Shown here: one piece after another, positions 56,381 through 64,000 of the stretch | Layout of the letters: every line of letters begins with the position of its first letter | How positions within the stretch are numbered: position 1 is the first letter of the stretch | From: Agarivorans sp. Alg241-V36 | GTDB taxonomy: Bacteria > Pseudomonadota > Gammaproteobacteria > Enterobacterales > Celerinatantimonadaceae | NCBI RefSeq assembly: GCF_900537085.1 | Contig: NZ_UNRE01000003.1 | Coordinates: 325,808 to 389,807 of the forward strand | Length of the DNA: 64,000 bases | Direction: 5' to 3' | The notes under the pieces: model-generated | Seen by the model: the letters and a program-made list of their open reading frames with translations, nothing else | Database searches by the model: none | Told to the model about the DNA's origin: nothing | Program-made: the position numbers and the translations under genes

Positions 56381-56406
56381 AAAGCCAGGCATTGCCTGGC
56401 TTTTTT
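56381..56406. terminator. Terminator of the Tsx/OmpK gene
   Basis: AAAGCCAGGC and GCCTGGCTTT form a 10-bp stem around ATT, followed by six T on the plus strand. It also lies directly after the end of sbcC on the minus strand. Confidence 0.9.
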
Positions 56407-56408
56407 GT

Positions 56409-59400
56409 TTAAGGGAGGTGTAAGTGGGTAGTACTACCAGACGAATGTTTGAGTACATCGATGCGGCTGGTAATTTGCTCTTTCATCTCCGACACGTGAG
56501 AAATTACCCCTACCATTCGACCGGCGCTTTGTAAGTCCACCAAGGTTCGAATCGCCAGATCTAATGACTCTTGATCCAAGCTACCGAAACCTTCATCAAT
56601 AAACAAAGTATCTAGTTTTATTCCACCTGCATAGGCTTGTACCACGTCAGACAATCCTAATGCCATGGCTAGCGCAGCCATAAAGCTTTCGCCACCACTT
56701 AGGGTTGCTACAGAGCGCACTTTGGAAGTGTAACTATCTTCGACTTCTAACTCTAAACCAGAGGCTTTGTTGCCTTTAGCCCGCTGCTCTTTGCGAATAA
56801 GCTGATAACGCCCTTTACTCATAATGCTTAAGCGCTGACTGGCTTGCAGCAATACGTCATCCAGCAAAACACTCAATACAAAGCGTTGCAAACTCACTTT
56901 ATTTCCAGTTTGACCGTTAGCCACATCGGCTAAAGTCCCTACCACTTGGTATTGCTCCGCCAAACTTTGGGCATTCTTATCTGCTTGGTTTAGCTTATTT
57001 TGAATATCTAACAAACTTAGCTGGCGATTGTTGAACTTGTTCCATTCGGTATCTGCTAAGTCTTTTTGCTCAAGTAGTTTGCTAAGCGCTTGCGCCAAGC
57101 CATCAAGATCTTGCTGTTTTTTACCTTTTAGTTTGGCTTTTAGTTGCTCTAATTGAGCAGACACTTTAGTTAAATCGCTATAATAAAGCTCTAGCTCCTT
57201 TGCAAGCTCTGCCATTTCATCATCACTAATCAAGGCCATGTTAAAGGCACTTTCATTAGCAAAGCTAGACTTTGCTAAGTGTTCAGTAAACTTAGCTTGT
57301 GCCTCACTTAAAGCTTGCTGAGCAAGTTGCAGTACCTGCTTCGCCGCAGTAGCAGCCGATTGTTTGGCACTCAAATCTTCACGAGCAGTATTGTGTTGCT
57401 GGTTTATCGCTGCAATAGACGCCTTTAGTTGCTCTACTTGCTGTTGTTGCAAGTTTATCGCGTCTTCAAGAATTGACGGCTGCTGGTACTTTACTGGTAA
57501 GTTTTGCTCGGCACTTTCACGCTGGCCTTGCAAAACATCTAACTGACTTTTAGTTTGCTGATATAGCTCTCGCGCCTGCTCCACTTGAGCTTGCAGCCTT
57601 AACTCTGTTTGCTCTGTTTGCTCGAGTTGTTGTTGCTGTTGTTTAGTTAGCGAGTGAGCTTGTTGGGCGGCCGCCAATGCTTGCTGAACAGCATCGAGTT
57701 CCGCGCGAAGCTGTTGAACTGATATTGCCGCTTTATCTCCCAAGAGCTGGCTGAGATTCTGCTGTTGACTTAGCCATTCGCTTTGCTTGGTTTTTAATGC
57801 TTTGTAATGCTGGCGGGCTTCTTCTAGTTTATCTCGTGCGACTTGCTCGTTGTTACGCGCCTGCTCTACATCATTTTCGCTAGGCAATGCATGTTGACTC
57901 ACCGCAAGTTGAGGATGCGCGGTGCTGCCACATACTGGGCAAGCATCACCAGTTTGCAGTCGCTGCGCCATAATCGCCGCTTGACCTTGGTGCCAAGTTA
58001 GTTGAACTTGATTGGCCTGCTGTTGAGCTTGCTGGTAATGGGCCTTAAGCTGCTTACCTTGATCGGCAGATTGTTCAACTTCAGCATTGTTATCGTTTAG
58101 CTGTTGATTGAGTTTTGCCAAAGCATCAGCCTGCTCAAGAAACTGTTGGGCTTGGCCTAACAGTCGCTGTTTGTCGGCTTGCGTTTCCGCCAGCTGCCGA
58201 CTGCTTGTAAGTTGCTCGCTCAAAACGACTTTGCTGCTCGCTAGTTCGGTTAGCTGCTGCTTTAAGCCTTTGCCTTGCTCTGCTTGGCTGTCTAGCTTTA
58301 TTTGGGCAGCGGTTTGTTGCTGTTTGAGTTTTTCTAGTTCTTGAATAAGTGGTTTAAAGTTTTGTAGCGACAATAACTGTTCTTGAGCTTGGGCTAATTG
58401 CGCTTCTTTCTCTGGCATTTGTTCAAGCTGTTGCTGCGCTTTCTTCAAGTTTTGTTGAGCGGTGCTTAATTCGGCTTCGCCTTGGCTTTGCGCCAAGCTG
58501 GCTTGCTTGGCTTCGTTAAAGCGCTGCACTTTTGCAGTATCAAAGGCCTCAATCGCTTGAGCGGCTTTGGCTTGGTCTAAACGAGTTTGCTTTTCGCTAA
58601 TACTGGCTTTTTGTTTGTTTAAAGCACTTAAAGATGTTTTGAGTGCAGCTTGTTGATTAAAGTCATCAGCAAGTACCTTGGCCGCTTCATACTCTTTATT
58701 TGCTGATGAGTAGTGAGCTCCAGTTTGCTGCTTTTGCTCTAAGGCTTGTTCAAGTTGCGCACTTAATTGGGCTAACTCATCGCTTAATTCGCTTTGCTCA
58801 GTGAGATCGGCACTTTGTAAAATACCTTCACGAATATTTTTTTGCTCTAAAGCTTGAGTGCGAATACAGGCTGCTTGAGTTTTTAGACTGTCTTCAATTT
58901 TTCGATAAATATGAGTTTGAAAAAGTTGAGAGAATATTTTCTCTCGCTCTTTAGAGTCTGCCATCAATAACTGACGAAACTTACCCTGAGGCAAGACCAT
59001 TACCTGGCGAAACTGATCGGCATCTAAGCCAGTGAGCATCTCTATCTGGCTATTTGCTTCCGACACCTTGGCAGGAACGAGTAGCTCTTCGCTGCCGTCA
59101 TCATTCACTAAGCTTAACTGGGCTTCTGGTTTTTGTTGGGTATAGCCATCGCCAGATTTTTTAAGGCGTGCTTGTTCTGGTACTCGGCGGATCTTGTAGT
59201 GTTTATCGCCTAGTTCAAACTCAAAGCGTACTTCAGTGAGCAACGCTTCATCGGCCAAGTCACAGCGCATTTGCGCAGCTTCGCGTTCATCGCCAGTACT
59301 CTTACCATAAAGGGCAAAACAGATAGCGTCTAAAATCGTTGTTTTACCCGCTCCGGTAGGGCCATTAAGTAAAAACAAGGGATTACGGCCAAGCTTGCGA

Positions 59401-59465
59401 AAATCAATTTCTTCCGTTCCAGCAAAGGGGCCAAACGCGCTCATGCTTAGGGTAATTGGGCGCAT
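56409..59465 (-). CDS. sbcC: Exonuclease SbcCD, ATPase subunit SbcC
   Basis: SbcC is the SMC-like ATPase partner of SbcD; the complex cleaves DNA hairpins and blocked ends. The 1018 residues have Walker A NGPTGAGKTTILDAICFALYG near residue 34 and a QVMVLPQGKFRQLL region near residue 154. Long coiled coils (about 180-490 and 530-820) flank the zinc hook CPVCGS near residue 508. The signature motif ATLSGGESFMAALAMALGLS and Walker B LDTLFIDEGFGSLD (about 920-960) follow. The start codon overlaps the sbcD stop by one base (TAATG). Confidence 0.98.
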   Translation of the reverse strand: MRPITLSMSAFGPFAGTEEIDFRKLGRNPLFLLNGPTGAGKTTILDAICFALYGKSTGDEREAAQMRCDLADEALLTEVRFEFELGDKHYKIRRVPEQARLKKSGDGYTQQKPEAQLSLVNDDGSEELLVPAKVSEANSQIEMLTGLDADQFRQVMVLPQGKFRQLLMADSKEREKIFSQLFQTHIYRKIEDSLKTQAACIRTQALEQKNIREGILQSADLTEQSELSDELAQLSAQLEQALEQKQQTGAHYSSANKEYEAAKVLADDFNQQAALKTSLSALNKQKASISEKQTRLDQAKAAQAIEAFDTAKVQRFNEAKQASLAQSQGEAELSTAQQNLKKAQQQLEQMPEKEAQLAQAQEQLLSLQNFKPLIQELEKLKQQQTAAQIKLDSQAEQGKGLKQQLTELASSKVVLSEQLTSSRQLAETQADKQRLLGQAQQFLEQADALAKLNQQLNDNNAEVEQSADQGKQLKAHYQQAQQQANQVQLTWHQGQAAIMAQRLQTGDACPVCGSTAHPQLAVSQHALPSENDVEQARNNEQVARDKLEEARQHYKALKTKQSEWLSQQQNLSQLLGDKAAISVQQLRAELDAVQQALAAAQQAHSLTKQQQQQLEQTEQTELRLQAQVEQARELYQQTKSQLDVLQGQRESAEQNLPVKYQQPSILEDAINLQQQQVEQLKASIAAINQQHNTAREDLSAKQSAATAAKQVLQLAQQALSEAQAKFTEHLAKSSFANESAFNMALISDDEMAELAKELELYYSDLTKVSAQLEQLKAKLKGKKQQDLDGLAQALSKLLEQKDLADTEWNKFNNRQLSLLDIQNKLNQADKNAQSLAEQYQVVGTLADVANGQTGNKVSLQRFVLSVLLDDVLLQASQRLSIMSKGRYQLIRKEQRAKGNKASGLELEVEDSYTSKVRSVATLSGGESFMAALAMALGLSDVVQAYAGGIKLDTLFIDEGFGSLDQESLDLAIRTLVDLQSAGRMVGVISHVSEMKEQITSRIDVLKHSSGSTTHLHLP

Positions 59466-60604
59466 TATTGATCTCCGCGGTGTAATTGGTCGATGGTTTG
59501 TTTCAACAGTTCTTGCTGCTCTGGGCTAAGTGACTCTCCAGATACTTGGTCAAAAAAGTCAGTGAACATATCAAACTCCCCTTTTTTGATATGCTCTCGA
59601 TTTAACTCAAGTTTTTTATCACCTGCCATAAGGCCAGTGCGTTCTAGGTGAAGCACGTTGGGGTATACCTCACGAAGCTTGCCCATGGCATCTAAAATGG
59701 CCGACTTATCTGACAAACGCACCATTAAGTAGTCTTCTCGGCCGGCATCAGCACTGCCGCTCGCCAACAACTCTTCAAGATACCCTTCTATAATTCGTAC
59801 ATCGCGCTTCGCCTCAAGGGCGACTAGCTCGATATTGCATTCACCTTCACTTAACTCAACCACAGTCACCGACTTAGCCTGATGTTGCTCGCTAAAGGAG
59901 TATTTTAAAGGTGAACCTGAATAGCGTATTTGTTGTGCACCTTTGTACTGAGGCCCATGTAAGTGACCTAAGGCAACGTAGGAAAAATCCTCAAATAACG
60001 TAGGTGAGATTTTGTCAGCCCCGCCAATGCTAAGCGGGCGCTCAGATTCAGACTCATCACCTCCATCTAAAAAGCAGTGACCAATTACCACTTTGTTTAG
60101 GCCTTCACTGTCATGCTGTTTAACTTGTTCAACCAACACTTCCATAGCCTGTTGATGGCTAGATGCTTCACATTCATAAACATCTCGCACAGTGGCTGGC
60201 TCAGCATACGGAAGCGGGTAAAAGACCACTGACTCGCCGTTTTTGGCGTCTAATTTAATGGCAGGAATTTGTTGCCCTAAGGTGCCACTAATATAAAGAC
60301 CGCTTTCACGCATCTGCCTAGATGCAAAGGCTAAGCGCTGAGCGCCATCGTGATTTCCAGCGATAAGAATCACCGGAATACTTAGTTGGTTAACGAGCTT
60401 ATCTAAGGTGTCATCAAGCAATTTTACTGCGTTACTTGGCGGCACAGAGCGGTCGAATATATCTCCAGCCACAATCACGGCGTCAACTTGGCGCTGCTGC
60501 GCAATTTGAATAATTTGTTCTAACACATACTCTTGATCTTCCAATAAAGACTGATTGTGGATCTGGCGGCCAAGGTGCCAGTCGGAAGTATGGAGAAATT
60601 TCAT
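59465..60604 (-). CDS. sbcD: Exonuclease SbcCD, nuclease subunit SbcD
   Basis: SbcD is the Mn-dependent Mre11-type nuclease. The 379 residues have metal-binding motifs HTSDWHLGRQIHN (residues 5-17), AGDIFDRSVPPSNAV near residue 46, AGNHDGAQR near residue 82, VIGHCFLDGG near residue 178 and ALGHLHGPQ near residue 221. The C-terminal capping domain begins at about 280. The pairing with sbcC in a translationally coupled operon is the usual one. Confidence 0.98.
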   Translation of the reverse strand: MKFLHTSDWHLGRQIHNQSLLEDQEYVLEQIIQIAQQRQVDAVIVAGDIFDRSVPPSNAVKLLDDTLDKLVNQLSIPVILIAGNHDGAQRLAFASRQMRESGLYISGTLGQQIPAIKLDAKNGESVVFYPLPYAEPATVRDVYECEASSHQQAMEVLVEQVKQHDSEGLNKVVIGHCFLDGGDESESERPLSIGGADKISPTLFEDFSYVALGHLHGPQYKGAQQIRYSGSPLKYSFSEQHQAKSVTVVELSEGECNIELVALEAKRDVRIIEGYLEELLASGSADAGREDYLMVRLSDKSAILDAMGKLREVYPNVLHLERTGLMAGDKKLELNREHIKKGEFDMFTDFFDQVSGESLSPEQQELLKQTIDQLHRGDQ

Positions 60605-60826
60605 TCAATATCCGTAAGTTAAGCCTGAAAGCAGGGTTAGTGCGTGAATAAATGCAGAGTCTGCATTATCGCTAAGCGATGCTTTTATGGCAACGAATAA
60701 GCGTAACTAGCAGCAAGTAAAACAGCAATCTGTGGCTGTTTATGTGAATGACCAACAGAAACTCGCATAGCGCCTTAGACTCTGGCAACATGTCACTAAT
60801 GTTTAGCGTTAATTCAAGGAAGAGCA

Positions 60827-61057
60827 GTGTCTGATCAAGGTTCTACTGGCAACGTGCTTGCCGCCATTTGTAGCTTTTTTATTCCCGGCTTAGGTCAACT
60901 GGTTCAAGGTAGAATTCTGTCTGCCTTGATGTTTTTTGTGATAACCGCTGCAGGCTATGCCTTATGGTGGTTAATTGTCCCCATTGTAATTGCGGTGATC
61001 GTTCATATCTGGGCCATTATTGATGCTGCCCGATTTACGCCAGGGAGTGAACAATGA
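60827..61057 (+). CDS. Small membrane protein with two helices (TM2-like)
   Basis: This 76-residue protein contains a short hydrophilic N-terminus, FFIPGLGQLVQGRILSALMF, and two membrane segments (about 12-40 and 44-65). This is the layout of small TM2-like or DUF-type proteins with the GLGQ turn. Function unknown. GTG start at 60827 has AAGGAAGA upstream. Its stop overlaps the next gene by four bases (ATGA), so the two are translationally coupled. Confidence 0.85.
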   Translation: MSDQGSTGNVLAAICSFFIPGLGQLVQGRILSALMFFVITAAGYALWWLIVPIVIAVIVHIWAIIDAARFTPGSEQ

Positions 61058-61686
61058 GAATCTTTAGCATAATGTTAATGCTTACAAGCCTAGTAGCTTG
61101 CGAATCCACCTACTACTCGGCCATGGAAAAAGTGGGTTATCACAAACGCGAGATATTGGTTGACCGAGTGGAAGACGCTCAAGAAAGTCAGCAAGACGCA
61201 CAACAACAATTCACCTCTGCCCTTGAGCAACTAAAAACTCTCACCGATTTTGATGGTGGAGATTTAGAAGATATTTATGACGAAGTAAATGCGCAATACA
61301 AAGACTCAAAAGCCGCAGCCGAAACCGTTAGTGAGCGCATTGACGAAGTAGATAGCGTTGCAGAAGCACTGTTTGATGAATGGCAAGATGAGTTGGAGCA
61401 ATATCAGTCGGCTAGTTTAAAAGCCGAAAGCAAGCAACAACTTGCTGATACACGTAAACGCTACGCCGCGATGCTTAAGGCAATGCGCCGAGCAGAAGCA
61501 CAAATGGCCCCAGTATTAACACGCTTAAACGACAACCAGCTCTATTTAAAACATAACCTAAATGCACGCGCCATTGGAGCGGTAGGTAAAGAATTCTCTC
61601 GCCTAGAGCAAGATGTCGCCGATGTAATAAAGCAAATAAGCAAAGCCATTGCTGAATCAGACAAGTTTATTGCCAGCATGAAGTAA
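61054..61686 (+). CDS. DUF2959 family lipoprotein
   Basis: This 210-residue predicted lipoprotein has a lipobox LTSLVAC (Cys16 site) and a long helical mature part. Glu/Asp/Lys/Gln-rich coiled-coil segments (EDAQESQQDAQQQFTSALEQ near residue 42, VSERIDEVDSVAEALFDEW near residue 92) characterise DUF2959. The C-terminal LNARAIGAVGKEFSRLEQDV is also typical. It is a periplasmic or outer-membrane-anchored protein of unknown function. GGGAGTGA precedes the ATG, which lies inside the stop of the preceding small membrane protein. Confidence 0.92.
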   Translation: MRIFSIMLMLTSLVACESTYYSAMEKVGYHKREILVDRVEDAQESQQDAQQQFTSALEQLKTLTDFDGGDLEDIYDEVNAQYKDSKAAAETVSERIDEVDSVAEALFDEWQDELEQYQSASLKAESKQQLADTRKRYAAMLKAMRRAEAQMAPVLTRLNDNQLYLKHNLNARAIGAVGKEFSRLEQDVADVIKQISKAIAESDKFIASMK

Positions 61687-61697
61687 TCAGCATTGCT

Positions 61698-61728
61698 AAG
61701 GCTACAAGTTTCTACTTGTAGCCTTTTG
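61698..61728 (+). terminator. Terminator of the DUF2959 gene
   Basis: AAGGCTACAAGT and ACTTGTAGCCTT form a perfect 12-bp stem around TTCT, followed by a short T tract. It is 11 bp after the stop. Confidence 0.9.
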
Positions 61729-61884
61729 TTTACGATTTATCCTCTGCAACCGCCACCCTTTCCCATCTGTAACATTTCTTTCATAAAAATGAAGTAAATT
61801 CGCCACTCGCATTTATTTGAGAACCTAAGCAATACAAATAATGAAAGCTAGTAACTCTGTATTGCTGGCCAGGATGCCCTATTG

Positions 61885-63465
61885 ATGTTTTGTCGGATTA
61901 AAAAACTACAACTAAAGACAGCCTTGTTAGCGCTATTTTTTAGCCTGCTCCCCATTGCCATAAGCTACCTGTGGATTGTAGAAACCAGCAAACAGCAGCG
62001 ACGAGATGCTTTTCATCATGACTACCAAATTACCTTCAAGAACATTAGCCATAATCTTAATGCCATTGATCAACAGTTTAATTTGCTAACTGAAGTAAGT
62101 GAAAACTGCCAAGAAGACACCCTTATCGCCCTGCGTAAAGTTCACTTTAGAATCTCTTACATCGCAGAAATGGGCATAGTGAGCCCGCACGGTAAACTGG
62201 TGTGTAGCAGCTGGGGGAAGCTTGACTCCCCTATCGAAGTGCTTAAGCCGATAAGCTCTCAAGTACTACGTCACTTTGGTCCACTGGCTCTAGAGTACAC
62301 CAAAGAGCCTGCTATGATTGTGGCCAAAACTCGCCCAGATGGCAGCGAAATAAACGCAGCGATACCGCTACAAGTATTTCGCGCATTTATAGAAGGTAAC
62401 AGCCAATCTGGCGATATTGTCGCCTTGAGTGACAGTAACAATGGCACACCACTTTTTGTAAGCGGCAGTTACAGCCTACCACTGGCACTCACCTCACCTT
62501 TATTTCCTTTGCGCCAAAGCAAAACCAGTGGCTTCGCGCTATTTGACGACGGCAGCAATAAGTATTTTGTAAGTGAAGTATTTGCTGCGCTGCCAGGGCT
62601 TACCCTTATCGCAAGTCGTCCAAGCGCAGAGCTATACAAAGGTGTTTATCGCTTAAGTCTAATCCAGCTTTGTTTGTACTGCTTACTACTGTGCTGCAGC
62701 ATGTTCTTGGTGTATCGACATCGTAGCCAACGCTTAAGCCAGCGCTCTCGGCTTAAGTTAGCACTCAAAAATCATGAGTTTATAAATTATTATCAAGAGA
62801 TCTATGATACTCGTAACAAACACTTAGTTGCGGTAGAAGCATTGGTACGCTGGATGCACCCGGTGGATGGTTTACGTTACCCCGATGCATTCTTGCCCGA
62901 TGTTGATCGCTATAACCTGCAGGTTGCGCTTACCGAACAAGTTATTAGTAATTTAAAGAACGATCTTCATTCTTTACTCGCTAAGCAACCTTCGTTAAAA
63001 GTAAATATCAACATAACTGGGCAACATCTAAAAGACGCTTCTTTCATCAATCAAGTACTAGCCACCCATGCTGAGTTTCCTAATCTATGTTTAGAGGTTA
63101 CCGAAACTGAGTTGGTAGAAATAGCCTCTCCTCAAGTACAACAGTCTTTACAAAGGCTTAAGCAGCGAAATGTTAAACTGGCCATCGATGATTTTGGAAC
63201 CGGTTACGCAGGGCTGCAGTACCTACAACAACTACCGCTAGATACTTTAAAAATTGACCGAAGTTTTGTTGTCGCCATAAACACCGATTCACCACAAGCG
63301 AAGGTATTAGATGGTGTGATCGACTTAGCCCTTAATTTGGATCTGCAGATAGTGGCAGAAGGGGTAGAAAACCAACAACAAGCCGATTACCTGATATCCA
63401 AAGGTGTTTATTTGCACCAAGGTTGGTTGTACGGTAAACCCCAGCCAATTAAGCAATTTAGTTAA
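61885..63465 (+). CDS. CSS-EAL cyclic-di-GMP phosphodiesterase
   Basis: This inner-membrane protein has an N-terminal helix (about 12-30), a periplasmic CSS-motif domain (about 35-255, with KLVCSSWGKL) and a second helix (about 258-278). A cytoplasmic EAL domain (about 285-520) completes it. The catalytic residues look intact: EALVRW near residue 311, NINITGQHL, EVTETELVE, DDFGTGYAGLQYL near residue 437, KIDRSF and VAEGVENQQQADYL. CSS domains sense periplasmic redox or metal in E. coli PdeB/PdeC-type enzymes. Start ATG 61885 (TTG 61882 also open). It lowers c-di-GMP and so promotes motility. Confidence 0.95.
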   Translation: MFCRIKKLQLKTALLALFFSLLPIAISYLWIVETSKQQRRDAFHHDYQITFKNISHNLNAIDQQFNLLTEVSENCQEDTLIALRKVHFRISYIAEMGIVSPHGKLVCSSWGKLDSPIEVLKPISSQVLRHFGPLALEYTKEPAMIVAKTRPDGSEINAAIPLQVFRAFIEGNSQSGDIVALSDSNNGTPLFVSGSYSLPLALTSPLFPLRQSKTSGFALFDDGSNKYFVSEVFAALPGLTLIASRPSAELYKGVYRLSLIQLCLYCLLLCCSMFLVYRHRSQRLSQRSRLKLALKNHEFINYYQEIYDTRNKHLVAVEALVRWMHPVDGLRYPDAFLPDVDRYNLQVALTEQVISNLKNDLHSLLAKQPSLKVNINITGQHLKDASFINQVLATHAEFPNLCLEVTETELVEIASPQVQQSLQRLKQRNVKLAIDDFGTGYAGLQYLQQLPLDTLKIDRSFVVAINTDSPQAKVLDGVIDLALNLDLQIVAEGVENQQQADYLISKGVYLHQGWLYGKPQPIKQFS

Positions 63466-63569
63466 TCTTTCTTCCATTTGGTTTAGGCAGTTTTTTCAAA
63501 TGCTTATCAATACTTGCAAGGGGCGGCTTTCAGCCGCACAATAGCCGCGTTAACTAAGGAGTAAGACAA

Positions 63570-64000
63570 ATGGTTTCTAAATGGGCTAAGCGCTTTTTTC
63601 AAATGGCTGAACTGGTGGGTTCTTGGAGTAAAGACCCCTCTACCCAAGTGGGAGCGGTTATCACCGAAAACAACCGCATTGTATCTTTAGGATTTAACGG
63701 CTACCCCCATGGAATTTCGGATAGTGCCGAAACCGACAACCGCGAAATGAAACTACTCAAAACCCTGCATGCCGAAGAAAACGCAATTTTATTTGCGAAG
63801 CGAGATTTGTCTGGCTGTGAAATTTGGGTAACTCACTTTCCCTGCCCTAATTGCGCTGCAAAAATCATTCAAACCGGTATAGCTACGGTTCACTGTCCAG
63901 AGCAATCTGAAGACTTTTTATCACGCTGGGGCGACAAAATTAAAATCAGCGAAGACATGTTTAGCCAAGCTGGGGTTGCCGTAGATTGGTTGCCACTTGA
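63570..64000 (+). CDS. dCMP/cytidine deaminase-family protein, 3' end cut
   Basis: The first 143 codons of a zinc deaminase of the dCMP deaminase (ComEB-like) family are present and the gene continues beyond the window. DPSTQVGAVI near residue 22, LGFNGYPHGI near residue 40, the Zn-His and catalytic Glu in TLHAEENAILFA near residue 66, and the Zn-Cys pair in HFPCPNCAAKII near residue 91 are intact. It probably converts dCMP to dUMP. AAGGAG lies eight bases before the ATG at 63570. Confidence 0.93.
   Translation, partial: MVSKWAKRFFQMAELVGSWSKDPSTQVGAVITENNRIVSLGFNGYPHGISDSAETDNREMKLLKTLHAEENAILFAKRDLSGCEIWVTHFPCPNCAAKIIQTGIATVHCPEQSEDFLSRWGDKIKISEDMFSQAGVAVDWLPL

Overview
The window is chromosomal DNA of a Gram-negative marine gammaproteobacterium of the Alteromonadales/Vibrionales type. 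The evidence is gene content: a complete hisGDCBHAF(IE) operon with a histidine leader peptide, Gammaproteobacteria-restricted families (YoaA, PriC, YbaM, DUF2333, DUF1244, DUF3010, DUF2959, DUF2057), abundant outer-membrane porins, two PL7 alginate lyases, and a CBM2-GH5 cellulase. An Agarivorans-like seaweed degrader would fit, but the genus is an inference. I see no rRNA, tRNA, insertion sequence, prophage or CRISPR array.

Layout. 1-3.8 kb (minus): the end of an alpha/beta hydrolase, a small protein, tsaB, the helicase gene yoaA and a second small protein. 3.8-11.3 kb (plus): the his operon, with promoter, 15-residue leader peptide, attenuator, eight structural genes and terminator. 11.4-17.6 kb: an accessory block with two exported amidohydrolases, a DUF3299 protein, an AraC regulator, an outer-membrane protein and a possible gene remnant. 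17.8-24.7 kb: a SulP transporter, an AraC/SDR divergent pair, a ferredoxin-like protein, YjdM and an SGNH hydrolase. 24.7-33.1 kb: a polysaccharide locus with GH88, two PL7 lyases, a putative outer-membrane barrel, a GH5 cellulase, yfcE and a universal stress protein. 33.4-42.8 kb: housekeeping and conserved unknown genes (DUF2333, DUF1244, lpxM, adenine deaminase, a HAD phosphatase, a Kef-type antiporter, asnB, DUF3010). 42.9-48.1 kb: ybaB, dnaX and apt (minus), an unlisted 37-residue membrane-protein gene, dusC and a DksA-like protein. 48.2-50.7 kb: two porins. 51-56.4 kb: dinG, a TSUP transporter, priC, DUF2057, ybaM and a Tsx/OmpK-type channel. 56.4-64 kb: sbcCD, a small membrane protein with a DUF2959 lipoprotein, a CSS-EAL phosphodiesterase and a truncated dCMP-deaminase-like gene.

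How the parts work together. The his operon can be read as a complete attenuation circuit with mutually exclusive hairpins. dnaX carries the A AAA AAG slippery heptamer, a Shine-Dalgarno-like element upstream and a stem-loop downstream, so it probably makes both tau and a gamma-like product. One PL7 lyase gene and the outer-membrane barrel gene share a 19-bp upstream element (16/19 identical), and the other PL7 gene has a related AT-rich palindrome. Together they suggest one uronate-responsive regulon whose regulator lies outside the window.

The least explained features are: the 37-residue membrane protein under a perfect TTGAT-N4-ATCAA palindrome next to apt; the terminator abutting the apt start; the matching IDLF-type C-termini of the two small proteins flanking tsaB-yoaA; and the amidohydrolase block. 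Start codons were adjusted where a Shine-Dalgarno sequence clearly favours a particular ATG, GTG or TTG. All family names come from recognising sequence motifs by eye; no database search was run.
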